Shown: positions 10,701 through 19,952, numbered from the stretch's first letter. The stretch is DNA of 59,317 bases from Cyclobacteriaceae bacterium (GCA_012033595.1 JAAUQL010000026.1:1-59317), one strand, 5' to 3'. The notes: generated from the sequence alone by a model not told the origin. Program-made: numbers and translations.

Positions 10701-11092
10701 ACGCCAAATTGCACAAAGCATACGAATTCCGGACGTGTATCATCAACAATATCGACGGCACTACGCTTCAGCTGGTACCTTTGTCCAAAGAAGCCCAATT
10801 ATTCCCGGTTTTTTCCATTCTCATTCACGATTTTGATCATGATGGGTACGATGATCTGATGCTCGGGGGCAACCTCTATCGTGCAAATATCACTTATGGC
10901 CGCTACGATGCAGGCTATGGTTTGTTGCTCAAATCGAAAGGGCAAATGAATTTTGCGCCACAAACGCTCGCTGAGTCAGGACTGCAAGTTCGCGGTGAGG
11001 TGCGTGATATGGAATTGGTAAAAACTCCGGGTAAAGCGCTTATTTTTATTTCTAAAAGTGCATCAAAATGGCAGGTGCTTAAGGAAAACTAA
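7760..11092 (+). CDS. FG-GAP/VCBS-repeat ASPIC/UnbV (CRTAC1-like) lipoprotein, intact paralogue
   Basis: A 1110-residue paralogue of the preceding gene with the same order of repeats, including DVNGDGLLDIYV, a mid-protein ASPIC/UnbV-like region with VWPGG, and a C-terminal GRYDAGYG segment. I place the start at the ATG at 7760, which has an AGGAG-like ribosome-binding site 5 bases before it and opens directly into a lipoprotein signal (LFSLVFALNACG); an upstream TTG at 7727 would add residues before the signal. The gene follows the frameshifted paralogue by 35 bp. Its last 14 bases overlap the 3' end of the convergent histidine kinase gene. A role in binding or processing a substrate at the cell surface is inference from context. 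Confidence 0.9.
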   Translation: MLRHYLNQVFLFSLVFALNACGAREEAPKSLFTLLDPAKTHVLFSNDLSETEAFNIVEYLNYYNGAGVAAGDINNDGLIDLYFAANQLSNRLFINKGNLKFRDITESAGVACPGDWKTGVSMADVNGDGLLDIYVSQVGDYKTVQGENHLYINNGDETFTDRAKEFGLQFKGFSTQSLFFDYDNDGDLDMFLLNHAVHTRASYGQAAIVRYSRDLHMGDRLFEQVNKDGQPYFVNVTERSGIFSSRIGYGLGVAAGDINNDGFIDLYISNDFHENDYLYFNNGDGTFTEKIRMAIGHTSKSSMGNDMADFNNDGLLDIFSLDMLPEDETILKKSAGEELMEVFDMKEDLGYFYQLTRNCLQLNRGNGVFSEIALFSGVYATDWSWAPLFFDADNDGYKDLFVTNGIPNRPNDLDYLQFIEDHTDAINTLGEGRISNATLIEIMPSQPLANYAYKNNKDLTFTNLAAEWGLDKKGYSNGFVYADLDNDGDLDLVINNVNDNCSIYRNNAEMLTKNNFLKVRLKGNQGNLFGIGARVELFTTGQLQVQQLMPARGSMSSVDPVLNFGLGNVNTVDSLVVVWPGGKKQSLTEIKANTTVEVRNVDAKTPEKAKISNSPGLLFTDVTDSIQGHFTHTEYSFSDFVTQPLLPHKLSAQGPKMAVGDVNGDGLDDVYLCGGAGQAGALFVQIKDGDFVNVPQKSFESQSEGEEIDAELFDADGDGDLDLYIARGSTEFEAGSTLLQDLFYENDGRGNFKLLRTSNPPPAVYSSCVSVADFDQDGDQDIFVGGRPTLKNYGQSGQCQLLVNDGSGVFTDKANAMGSSFQYPGMVTDGLWVDIDTDGRPELAVVGEWMGIKIFEYENGKMDDIAERMGLAQHDGWWNTISAGDIDHDGDIDLVVGNLGQNAKITATPMQPAKLYVKDFDANGKTDPIISFYKNGESIPFATRDDIIAQIPSLKNKFPTYESYAGVRAVEEIFTPAQLADAKLHKAYEFRTCIINNIDGTTLQLVPLSKEAQLFPVFSILIHDFDHDGYDDLMLGGNLYRANITYGRYDAGYGLLLKSKGQMNFAPQTLAESGLQVRGEVRDMELVKTPGKALIFISKSASKWQVLKEN

Positions 11093-14000
11093 CAGAAAAT
11101 TCGCTACCACTTCCTTCGCGGCTCTCTACTTTCACTTCACCATCAAGCTTTTGTACCGTTTCCTTCAGAATGTACAAACCCAAACCGGAACCATCAGAAG
11201 TATAATTTGCCCGGTAGAACATATGAAATATTTTATCCAAAAATTCATTTGGAATACCCTGGCCATTGTCTCTGACCACAATGGTATGCTTGTTTGCGCG
11301 CCACCTGTATGCAATGTACACTTCGGGAAGGTGAGATTCATCGGTTCGCTGAAATTTGACCGCATTTGAAATCAGGTTGTTCAGAATAATTCTTATCCTT
11401 GTTTCATCGCCAACGAAAGCGGTATTGGGCGGAATATCAATTGTGAATTTGATTTTATGGAAATTGTCCAGGTTTGAGATGTGTTCGAGCACTTCTTGTA
11501 CCATGTCATTAAGCAAAATGGTTTCTTTTTTTATTTCCAACCTGGCATTGCGCGAATAGCTGATCACATCCTTGATAAATTTTTCCAATTTGACCACACT
11601 TTCATTCATGCGTTTGAGCAAAGATTTTTGTTCATCGGCACTCGTTTCGTAGTTGGCGATATTGATGAGACCACGGATTGATTTGAGAGGAGCAGAAAGG
11701 TCGTGCGAGGTGCTGTAAACAAATTGGTCTAACTCCTGATTGCGCATCAGCAGGTTTTCATTGGCACTGGCCAACTCGACCGTCCTCTCATTTACCAGTT
11801 TTTCCAGTTCTACTTGTCGCTTTTTCAGGAAGACGGAGGTGATGTACCTGGTCATCAAAATGAGGAATATGGCCAGCAAGAGTATCGTCGATTTAAAATA
11901 CCAGGTCTCGTAGAGGGAGGTTTTGATGTGGAACCGAAAAAAAACCGGCTCACTCCAGTCGTAGTTGCCCAATTTCTTTGCCCGGAATGCGAGTGCGTGT
12001 TTTCCACTATGCAGTTTTGACAACGCCAGCAAATTTCCATCTGGTACATCCGTCCATTCTGCAGGCTTAGCTCCGTTTTCCAGTTTATACTGGTATCTGA
12101 GTTTGTTGCTCGGATACGAAGGCGATGAAATCACGATTTCAATATACGGGTTTGATGGAAGTTCATGGTATGGGAATTTGGTCGTTTTTATCGTCTTATT
12201 GTCCACTATAAATTGTACTACAGAGGGTTTTGGGGTTTTTTCAAGGTTTAAAAAATTATAGTCGGAAAATGCGAGCCCACTCGCTGTGCCTACCCAAATT
12301 CCATCATCATTTACGATCAGTCCCCGGGTGTTGATGGTGTTGGAAGGCAAACCATGCGATTCGTCATACACATTGTATTCACCGCTTACCAGATTGTACT
12401 GTATCAGCCCGTATGCGTTCGAAAACCAAACGTAGGGGGAATTGGCCTGTTTTTTAATGGTTTTAACCAGCAGGTTGTCAAATTTTTGTTCAAAATAAAC
12501 TTTAGTTACTTCCGTTTTGGTTTGCCTTAGCACACCAATGGACGTCGCCAGCCAGATGGTATCGCCATCTTCGGCAATATCTTCAATGCGCAAATCGCCA
12601 GAATAAGAAAAATCCACTTGCCTGCTGATATTCCTGAATACACTGTCACCATAACTCATATAATACAAATAGCTGGACGCGTCGTTGGAGCCGGCATAAA
12701 TTCCCTGGTTGCCTGTGCGTACTATCGTGAGTTCTTCATTTAGCCCGGCATCTTGTGTATAAAAATGCGGATTGCCCCACTTGTCTATACTTTTTAGCCC
12801 AACCGAGGCTTCCTGGGTAAACCACACTTTGTCATCCTTGTCTATTACCAGGTCGAAGATATACCTTCCATATTGCGAAAATCCCAGGATGAAATAATCT
12901 GGTTTTGGAGATTGTACAGATAAATCTCCGAGGCGTTAGATGACCACAATTGGCGTTGATGCCACTGGATGCTCAGGAAATACCCATTTCTTTTTACATC
13001 TACTATCCGCGATGCTTCATCACCATGGGTATAGGTTCTGAGGTGCTCTTTACTCGAAAAATAAACCTTGTCTTGTGTCGTATCCAGTGCCACGGATTCG
13101 ATGTATATGTTTTCGTTGTCGGAGGGTATTTTTTCGAAAATCTGAGGCTTTAGCATGATCAGTCCTTTCTCTGTCGAAAGCCAAATATTGCCTTCTTTCG
13201 ATCTGAACGACTGGTTAGATACGGTTAAGCTGTAGGGTATTTGCTCGTATTTGGCATCAGGCCGGTAGATGTAGGCCGAAGTTGAAAACGTGTTGATGAG
13301 CAACTCGCTGTCGTTGATCGGTAATAGGTACGAAATGTTATCGATGTCTAATAGCTGATGTACCTCCAATTGGCCTTCTCTTATGTTTTGTATTTTGTAA
13401 AGTCCGGTATTTGAGGCAATATAGAGGTGCCCATTCCATTTGATCATATGGTTGATTTCGCCAAAAGCAAGTTTTTTGCTTAGGAATTCGATCGAACCGT
13501 TTGTATTGTCATAATAGAAAAAATCACCGTTGTAACTTGATATCAGGATTTTGCCCGGCGACCATTCTTCAAAACAAAAGGACCTTACGAAGCTTGAAGA
13601 ATTAAACCTTGGTCCGAATTCGATCCGGTCAATTTTATTTCCGTCGTATCTTACCACCGATTGTGGCTCGCCGATCCACAAGTTGCCCTGGCTGTCTTCA
13701 AATATTGACTTGGGGTACCACAGCGATGTGTCTGTTGGCACACGGGTGCCCGGTAATATTTCTTTGAAAATAGCCGTATCCAGCAGGTTGACGATCTCAT
13801 TTAAACCAAGATCATCAAGCACCAGCAATCTGCCATCGCGCAACTTGATGAGGTCTTTGATGAAGGGGCTTTTTGATGCCTGTGGGTAATTGATGAAGCT
13901 GTGCCCGTTGTATTGCATCAGACCCTGATCGGATCCAATCCAGATAAAACCCAGACTGTCCTCGTCCACCGTCTTGATGATATCGGTTTTTAGTCCATTT

Positions 14001-14113
14001 TCGACCCGGTATTGCAAAAATTGAAAACCTGTGCCATGGCTATACCCGGGCATTATGCAAAGCAAAAAACCTGTAATGGAGAGGATAAATGCTGAAAGAA
14101 TTCTTGCGCCCAC
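11079..14113 (-). CDS. Propeller/Y_Y_Y-domain sensor histidine kinase, interrupted by one frameshift
   Basis: One-piece sensor of about 1010 residues. Order: signal peptide (GTG start at 14113), two-component-regulator propeller repeats through the first 600 residues (IWIGSDQGLMQYNG, NLWIGEP, IWLATSIGVL), a Y_Y_Y-type domain, one membrane helix (STILLLAIFLILMTRYI), a short coiled coil, HisKA with the phospho-acceptor in YSTSHDLSAPLK, and HATPase_c with the N box, DNGQGIP and GSGLGLYI. No receiver or AraC domain is fused, unlike the hybrid sensors of many PULs, so a separate response regulator is expected; none is in the window. The frame breaks near 12858-12866: the upstream part ends at 12845 with GISSTW, and the downstream frame reads back through IFDLVIDKDDKVWFTQ. 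The 3' end overlaps the preceding plus-strand gene by 14 bp. Confidence 0.87.
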
Positions 14114-14344
14114 CTGTTCAGTTATGTTTGTTCATTTAAATGGGGCTAATTAAAAAGTGGTAACCATTGCAAATCGCCATTTTGCCCAAGCCTGTGCATG
14201 TCAACCCAAAACTTTTAAGCACTCCCCGGTTATTGCACATACCACATTCAGGGTTCCATACAGTGAAAGTTTTCAGTTTTCGATTCGAAAATAGCACGGG
14301 ATTGCTGCCCCATGCTTATCGAACCTTATGTCATTTCCTTTATT

Positions 14345-16249
14345 TTATAATGTTTCCTGAAGCCATCTGAAAAATTCCCTTTGCCACACCTGTGCATTTT
14401 GTGCTTCCAATACCCAGTGATTTTCATTTGGAAAGTATAAGAGGCGGCTTTTTATGCCCTTGAGTTGCGCAGCCTGAAAAGCTTCAAATGCCTGTCCGTC
14501 TGGCACACGAAAGTCCTTACCGCCCTGGATAATCAGGATGGGGCTGTCCCATTTATTTACATAGTTAATCGGGTTAAACTCATTGTAGGTTTTCATGGCT
14601 GCTTTGTTTTCATTTTCCCAGTAAGCTCCTCCATTGTCCCAATTCACAAAAAACAATTCTTCGGTGGTGCCATACATACTTTTCATGTTGAATATTCCGT
14701 CGTGGGCAATAAAGGTTTTGAAACGATTATCGTGGTTTCCAGCCAGGAAGAATATCGAATATCCACCAAAACTTGCTCCAACTGCCCCTAGCCTGCTTTT
14801 GTCGACGAAGCTTTCTTTTGACATAGCGTCTATAGCAGTAAGATAGTCGCGCATGGGTTGGCCACCGTAGTCTTTGCTGATGGCCTCATTCCACTCGATG
14901 CCATGGCCTGGCATGCCTCTGCGATTGGGTGCCACTACAATATATCCCTGGGCTGCCATGAGTTGAAAGTTCCACCGGTAAGAATAAAACTGTGAGAGTG
15001 CCGATTGTGGCCCTCCCTGGCAGTATAGCAGTGTGGGATATTTTTTTGATGCATCAAAATCGGGTGGATAGATCACCCATACCAGCATTTGCTTGTTGTC
15101 GGTGGTCTTCACATACCTTTTTTCTATTTTACTCAAATTTATTTTTTCAAATACCTCATCATTTACATGTGTGATTTGGCTCATGGTGCCATCGGCAAGA
15201 TTTATCGAATACACCTCTGCGGCGTGGTTCATATCTGTGCGGCTTGCAATCATCTGTTGGTTGTCCGATATGCCCACCAGATCCACGATGTCAAACTCAC
15301 CTTTGGTAATTTGTTTTACAAGGGGCATTTTTCTGGTTTTTCCCGGGTAATCAACTTCAAAAAGCTGAATGGTGCCATCGATTGGTGCATTGAAATACAG
15401 GCCTGAACCGTCTTTTTTCCAAACGAATGATTTTACAGTGCCATCCCACTGTTGGGTGAGATTTTGTTTTACGCCATTTTCCAGGACGACAATGTCGTTT
15501 TTATCCGCTTCATAACCGTCGCGTTTCATGCTTAACCAGGCCAGCGCACCTGTCGGAGAAAAAAGTGGATTGGTATCGTAGCCCATCATGCCCTCGGTCA
15601 GGTTTAATGTCTTCCCGGTGTTGATGTCGTACGCATACAGGTCGGTGTTGGTGCTGGTGGCATAAGCGGTGCCGGATGACTTTTTGGCCACATAGACTAC
15701 CGTATTGCCATCGGGGCTCCAGATATAGTCTTCTCCTCCGCCAAAAGGCGACTGAGGGCTGTGGTGTGGTTCTCCTTCCATTAGGTCTTTTCCTTGCGCT
15801 TCGTTGCCTTTGTACAGAAAAATATGGCTGTATTCTCCATCGTTCCAGGTATCCCAATGTCGGTACATCAACCCATCGTAGATCATCGCGTTCGACTTGT
15901 CCAACCCGGGGTAGTAGTCTTTGCCAAAAACCTTCTCCACCTTCACTTTCTTTGCTGCCAGGGTGTATTGACCCGATGGTGAGTGATGTGGGTCGTTTAC
16001 CAATTCTTTGCCCTTTGTAATTTCTACCGGAGTACCACCCTCTAATGGCACGATGAATTCTTTCGTGGTCGCGCTATTGGCATCTATATCATATCTTTTT
16101 ACGCTATACACCAGCGATTGTCCATCTTTAGAAAGCCCAATGGCACTTACCCTGCCCAAACTCCACAAAAGCTCTGGAGTCATCATTTCTTGTGCTGCTA
16201 CTTGCATTGTCATCAGTATTCCGATTAGTATAAAACTTGACTTGCTCAT
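14345..16249 (-). CDS. Secreted S9-family (prolyl oligopeptidase/acylaminoacyl-type) serine peptidase
   Basis: A 634-residue alpha/beta-hydrolase peptidase with an N-terminal seven-bladed propeller. The first 20 residues form a signal peptide ending VAAQ. The propeller spans about 25-360, with WSPDG and FSP blades. The catalytic domain from about 385 shows the nucleophile elbow GASFGGYS (Ser493), the acid in QGGKDFRVP (Asp579) and the histidine in PNENHWV (His611). Length and motif order match DPP/acylaminoacyl-peptidase-like S9 enzymes, which remove dipeptides or blocked residues from peptides in the periplasm. Specificity cannot be fixed from sequence. It lies upstream of the histidine kinase on the same strand, separated by 231 bp. 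Confidence 0.93.
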   Translation of the reverse strand: MSKSSFILIGILMTMQVAAQEMMTPELLWSLGRVSAIGLSKDGQSLVYSVKRYDIDANSATTKEFIVPLEGGTPVEITKGKELVNDPHHSPSGQYTLAAKKVKVEKVFGKDYYPGLDKSNAMIYDGLMYRHWDTWNDGEYSHIFLYKGNEAQGKDLMEGEPHHSPQSPFGGGEDYIWSPDGNTVVYVAKKSSGTAYATSTNTDLYAYDINTGKTLNLTEGMMGYDTNPLFSPTGALAWLSMKRDGYEADKNDIVVLENGVKQNLTQQWDGTVKSFVWKKDGSGLYFNAPIDGTIQLFEVDYPGKTRKMPLVKQITKGEFDIVDLVGISDNQQMIASRTDMNHAAEVYSINLADGTMSQITHVNDEVFEKINLSKIEKRYVKTTDNKQMLVWVIYPPDFDASKKYPTLLYCQGGPQSALSQFYSYRWNFQLMAAQGYIVVAPNRRGMPGHGIEWNEAISKDYGGQPMRDYLTAIDAMSKESFVDKSRLGAVGASFGGYSIFFLAGNHDNRFKTFIAHDGIFNMKSMYGTTEELFFVNWDNGGAYWENENKAAMKTYNEFNPINYVNKWDSPILIIQGGKDFRVPDGQAFEAFQAAQLKGIKSRLLYFPNENHWVLEAQNAQVWQREFFRWLQETL

Positions 16250-16481
16250 TTTTTTTTAATTTTCAAAAACAGTAATCTATAGAATTGATTTTAATACAAA
16301 TCTAATACGATTGGGAAGATTCCAAAGAAAGCAATGAGCCTTCTTTCTGTAAATCAGGCATGTGGCTGTGCACTTCTTTGGGCGGCAACTCCATAACCGT
16401 TTGTCTGTAAAACCGTATGGGTAATTATTGGGCAAATTCAAAAAATAAATTAGATCTTTCTAATATTTACAATGTAATATC

Positions 16482-16489
16482 TATTTTTG
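16482..16489 (+). promoter_or_regulatory. Candidate Bacteroidota -7 promoter box
   Basis: TATTTTTG matches the TAnnTTTG consensus of the Bacteroidota housekeeping sigma factor and lies 48 bp before the small gene at 16538. I see no convincing -33 element, so the call rests on the -7 box alone. Confidence 0.45.
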
Positions 16490-16537
16490 TGCAATCATCT
16501 ACTAACAACTAAAATATTTTTAAAAATTTATTAATTA

Positions 16538-16819
16538 ATGGTTAATAAAATGGACGACGTCACACAAAACAAAAAGATCGAAAAAGCGTGTAGTGCCGCT
16601 TTGGAGAAATTTCAAAAAATTGGTTTGGAAAAGTATGCTGATATCCAGTCTAAACTGGCTTACGTCTTGGGCAGCTATCAGTACGATGGCAATCCGGTTG
16701 GATTGTACGAGATGGGCGAAAAAGCCTTGTCTGAGTTGCAAGAGCTACAGAAGGAAAGACCTAGGATGGTCTCCAAAAAATTGATCACTGATCTCGAAAA
16801 TGCACTAAAGCAAAGGTGA
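16538..16819 (+). CDS. Small conserved-looking protein of unknown function (93 aa)
   Basis: A short, highly charged and mostly helical cytosolic protein with no signal or membrane segment. It holds an amphipathic N-terminal half (KIEKACSAALEKFQKIGLEKYAD) and a compact middle ending in GLYEMGEKALSELQELQ. I do not recognise the family. ATG at 16538 follows an AT-rich leader with a candidate -7 box; a second ATG at 16550 is also possible. It is monocistronic: transcribed away from the S9 peptidase gene and convergent with the pseudouridine synthase gene. Confidence 0.7.
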   Translation: MVNKMDDVTQNKKIEKACSAALEKFQKIGLEKYADIQSKLAYVLGSYQYDGNPVGLYEMGEKALSELQELQKERPRMVSKKLITDLENALKQR

Positions 16820-16841
16820 GTTAAGGCCGGTTTATCCGGCT

Positions 16842-17870
16842 TTAATTGTATTGTACATATTGTTCCCACCTCTCCAATACCTCCGTAAAGTCCTGCGGCA
16901 ATTCAGAATTAAACTGCATAAATTCCCCGGAGACAGGATGCACAAAGCCTAGCGACTTGGCATGCAAAGCCTGTCGGGGCATTATTTTGAAACAATTATC
17001 CACAAATGATTTGTATTTGGAAAACTGAGTGCCCTTCAGCACCCTGTCGCCTCCATAAGTAGTATCGCCAAATAAGGGATGACCGATAAATTTCATGTGT
17101 GCCCTGATCTGATGCGTGCGTCCTGTTTCAAGGTTGCATTTTACCAGCGAAACATACCTCAGGTCTTTGAGCACCTCATAGTGCGTGATGGCGTGCCGAC
17201 CGAAATCACCTTCCGGAAAGGCTACCGTAAGACGCCGGTCTTTAAACGATCTGCCCACATTCACATCGATGGTGCCACGTTTTTCACCTGGTTCACCCCA
17301 CACCAGCGCCCAATAGGTACGCTCTATAGAGTGATCGTAGAATTGCCTGGCCAGGCTGGCCATGGCTGTTTCTGTCTTGGCTATTACCAGCAGGCCCGAA
17401 GTGTCTTTGTCGATTCGATGCACCAGACCGGGGCGTCCTTCATTGTTTTTAATTTCCGGCAAGGTAGTAAAATGGTATGCCAGGGCATTGACCAGCGTAC
17501 CTGACCAGTTTTGAAAAGCCGGATGCACCACCATGCCTGCGGGCTTGTTGACAATGAGGAGGTGGTCATCTTCAAATACAATGTCGAGTGGCAAATCCTC
17601 AGGCACCACTTCATTGTCGCGGGGCGGTTCGGGCAGCGATATCACTATTTCATCGAGGGGTCTTACTTTATAGTTAGGTCTTATCTCGCGATCATTGACC
17701 ATGACAAAGCCCATCTTGATGGCGCCCTGTATTTTGCTACGAGAGGCATTGGGCAGGCGGTCAAAAATAAACCTGTCGATTCGCAGTGCCTTCTGTCCCG
17801 GGTCTACTTTAATGCGGTGATGTTCAAATAGTTCATCACTTTCCTGGTCAAACGTATCTTCGTTGTGCAT
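16842..17870 (-). CDS. rluD: RluA-family 23S rRNA pseudouridine synthase (RluD-like)
   Basis: Converts specific uridines in large-subunit rRNA to pseudouridine. From the ATG at 17870 the product is 342 residues: an S4 RNA-binding domain (about 25-85, with RLPNASRSKIQGAI and RPNYKVRPLDEI) and then the catalytic domain with the family motif HRIDKDTSGL (catalytic Asp154). Later come NVGRSFKDRRL and the TGRTHQIRAHM segment that marks this family. An upstream in-frame extension to 18008 exists but would run into the divergent neighbour and lacks family sequence. The RluD assignment, as opposed to another RluA-type enzyme, rests on the S4 domain and length. Confidence 0.93.
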   Translation of the reverse strand: MHNEDTFDQESDELFEHHRIKVDPGQKALRIDRFIFDRLPNASRSKIQGAIKMGFVMVNDREIRPNYKVRPLDEIVISLPEPPRDNEVVPEDLPLDIVFEDDHLLIVNKPAGMVVHPAFQNWSGTLVNALAYHFTTLPEIKNNEGRPGLVHRIDKDTSGLLVIAKTETAMASLARQFYDHSIERTYWALVWGEPGEKRGTIDVNVGRSFKDRRLTVAFPEGDFGRHAITHYEVLKDLRYVSLVKCNLETGRTHQIRAHMKFIGHPLFGDTTYGGDRVLKGTQFSKYKSFVDNCFKIMPRQALHAKSLGFVHPVSGEFMQFNSELPQDFTEVLERWEQYVQYN

Positions 17871-17936
17871 GAGATTGGCAAAATTATAGAAAAATAGCCA
17901 ATTAGTTTTCCACCTCCTTTTAATTATATTGAGCAC

Positions 17937-18854
17937 ATGTTTGATGAGCTTATAAACACCCCCATAGTTCAGATCAACGATACCATAATAGATCGGTCGG
18001 GGGTACAACTATTTATAAAGCGGGAAGACCTAACCGATACCTATATTTCCGGAAACAAATTCCGGAAGTTGAAATATAACCTTCTGAATGCCAAGGCTGG
18101 CGGATATACCACCTTACTGACCTTTGGAGGAGCATTTAGCAACCATATTCACGCGGTGGCCTATGCAGGCTTTAAGTTTGGATTCAAGACCATAGGTATC
18201 ATTCGTGGCGAAGAAGTGCTGCCACTCAATCCCACGCTTGAAGATGCCGCAGCTTTTGGCATGGAGTTCCAATACATTTCGAGGGAAAGCTACCGGCACA
18301 AGAAGAATCCGGCATTTATTGATAAATTAAGAGATGACCTTGGAGCATTTTATCTCATTCCCGAAGGGGGTTCCAACACGCTTGCGGTCAAGGGTTGCGC
18401 AGAAATACTGATTGGCATAGAAAAGGACTTTGACCATATATGCTGTGCGTGCGGTACCGGTGGCACCATTGCCGGGCTCATTGCCAGCATGGCAGGAAAG
18501 AAAAAGGTGTGGGGTTTTCCTGCATTGAAAAACGGGGCTTTTCTTAAAAATGATATTGCCGCCTTGTTGCACGGGTATGCTTCAGAACCATATCAGAATT
18601 GGGATTTGGTCATCGATTATCACTTTGGGGGCTACGCCAGATATACGTATGAGTTGGTGTCATTTATCAACAGATTCAAAAAGGCTCATAAAATCCAATT
18701 AGATCCCATTTATACCGGGAAGCTGATGTTCGGTATTTACCAGTTGATAGCAAATGGTTTTTTTGTGTCCGGATCAAAAATCCTTGCCATACATACCGGA
18801 GGCTTTCAGGGAATCAAGGGCTTCAATCAGCGGTTTGGTGACTTAATAAAATAG
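17937..18854 (+). CDS. PLP-dependent ACC deaminase/D-cysteine desulfhydrase-like enzyme
   Basis: A fold-type II PLP enzyme of 305 residues. The cofactor lysine lies in SGNKFRKLKYN (about residue 40), within the family's REDLTD...GNKFRKL block. TFGGAFSNHIHA binds the substrate carboxylate and the glycine-rich CGTGGTIAGL (about 175) binds the PLP phosphate. Members deaminate 1-aminocyclopropane-1-carboxylate or release H2S from D-cysteine; the two are hard to tell apart by sequence, and in bacteria without a plant partner the desulfhydrase-like role is more likely. The ATG at 17937 starts 66 bp from the divergent rluD-like gene. A terminator follows directly. Confidence 0.87.
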   Translation: MFDELINTPIVQINDTIIDRSGVQLFIKREDLTDTYISGNKFRKLKYNLLNAKAGGYTTLLTFGGAFSNHIHAVAYAGFKFGFKTIGIIRGEEVLPLNPTLEDAAAFGMEFQYISRESYRHKKNPAFIDKLRDDLGAFYLIPEGGSNTLAVKGCAEILIGIEKDFDHICCACGTGGTIAGLIASMAGKKKVWGFPALKNGAFLKNDIAALLHGYASEPYQNWDLVIDYHFGGYARYTYELVSFINRFKKAHKIQLDPIYTGKLMFGIYQLIANGFFVSGSKILAIHTGGFQGIKGFNQRFGDLIK

Positions 18855-18880
18855 AAAACCGGGATATCCCCGGTTTTTTT
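18855..18880 (+). terminator. Terminator between convergent genes
   Basis: AAAACCGGG (18855-18863) pairs with CCCGGTTTT (18869-18877) around a 5-nt loop and is followed by a T run. Because the stem is preceded by an A run it may also serve the convergent tonB gene. Confidence 0.75.
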
Positions 18881-18906
18881 CGCTCGTCAAAGTGATTACC
18901 CTGTCG

Positions 18907-19734
18907 TTACATCAGTTTAAATACAATAGGCATGACCATTCGCACTCGTACCGGTTTTCCTCTTTGCTTACCGGCGTTCCATTTTGGTGCTCCGGATATC
19001 ACCCTGATGGCTTCTTCGTCGCAGCCGCCACCGATGCCTTTGGCCACCTTTATGTCTGAAAGGGAACCGTCGCGTTCTACCACAAATTCCACAAATACAC
19101 GACCCTCAATGCCTATGCGAGATGCGCGCTGAGGATAGCGCAAATTGTCACCTACATACTCGTAAAAAGCCTTCATCCCACCCACCGGCGAAGGTTGCTC
19201 TTGTACGATGGTAAATATTTCGTCCGCCTTTTCATCAGGCAGTATTTCCTGTTTGTTTTCCTGGTACACCACTTCTTCTATTCTGGTATCTTCGGTCATT
19301 TCTATATCCAGGTTGATTTCTATTTGCTCAATGATTTCTTCATTATCTACTTCTATAATCACCGGAGCTTGAACCTGCGCAGGTGGTTTTTGAATTTGTT
19401 CGGTAAGGGGCACATCGACGAGCTCATCAAAATGCTGTATATTCTCCGACAGGTCGATGGTGGAAATTTGATCGGAGCTCTTCCATTCAAACATTCCGAT
19501 TACCAAAAGAAGGCTGATACACAGGCTAATGCCGGAGACAAGCAGCGAGACGGATCGGTTTTTTTTGTACTTGGTCTCTTTTATTTGTATCAACTCTTTG
19601 TGATACTTACTCCTTTTTGTTTCCGAATGTTTTTCGAGCAATTCATGGCCTGAGGGGTCTTCGATGAGGAACCTGTTGTAATGACCTGATTTTTGTTCCC
19701 CTTTATTGCGGACAGCTTTTTCAATCGTTTTCAT
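18907..19734 (-). CDS. TonB-family energy transducer (longer paralogue)
   Basis: Transmits proton-motive-force energy from ExbBD to outer-membrane receptors such as SusC. The 275-residue product has an unusually long N-terminal cytosolic segment of about 60 charged residues, one membrane helix (SVSLLVSGISLCISLLLVIG), an acidic periplasmic linker rich in Glu and Ile, and a TonB C-terminal domain (about 185-275) with PVGGMKAFYEYV, YPQRASRIGIEGRVFVEF and PVRVRMVMPIVF. The C-terminal domain is closely similar to that of the next gene, so the two look like a tandem duplication. The long N-terminal segment is absent from the neighbour. No exbB or exbD is in the window. Confidence 0.92.
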   Translation of the reverse strand: MKTIEKAVRNKGEQKSGHYNRFLIEDPSGHELLEKHSETKRSKYHKELIQIKETKYKKNRSVSLLVSGISLCISLLLVIGMFEWKSSDQISTIDLSENIQHFDELVDVPLTEQIQKPPAQVQAPVIIEVDNEEIIEQIEINLDIEMTEDTRIEEVVYQENKQEILPDEKADEIFTIVQEQPSPVGGMKAFYEYVGDNLRYPQRASRIGIEGRVFVEFVVERDGSLSDIKVAKGIGGGCDEEAIRVISGAPKWNAGKQRGKPVRVRMVMPIVFKLM

Positions 19735-19917
19735 GACGCCAAATTTTAATGGTCAAACATAATTTTAATGCCTGGTCAACCAATTTGGTTCAATGGTAAA
19801 TAGCTGCCAAAATATCGTAGAATGTTAACGGGCAACGATCTTTATTGGTGCGATCTACTCTTATTAACGATTTCGGGATCGGGGTAGTTGTAGCCGTATC
19901 TTTTGTTTTGTAGCTAT

Positions 19918-19952
19918 AAAAAAAGCCCAATCCTGTAGGGATTGGGCTTTTT
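19918..19952 (-). terminator. Terminator after the shorter tonB
   Basis: AAAAAAGCCCAATCC pairs with GGATTGGGCTTTTT around TGTA, at 19918-19952. It lies 22 bp beyond the stop of the minus-strand tonB at 19975 and separates it from the longer paralogue; the symmetrical A and T runs allow function on either strand. Confidence 0.8.

Noticed and set aside
17871-18008. N-terminal extension of the pseudouridine synthase
   Set aside because: The extra 46 codons would overlap the divergent PLP-enzyme gene and have no family similarity; the ATG at 17870 gives the normal length.
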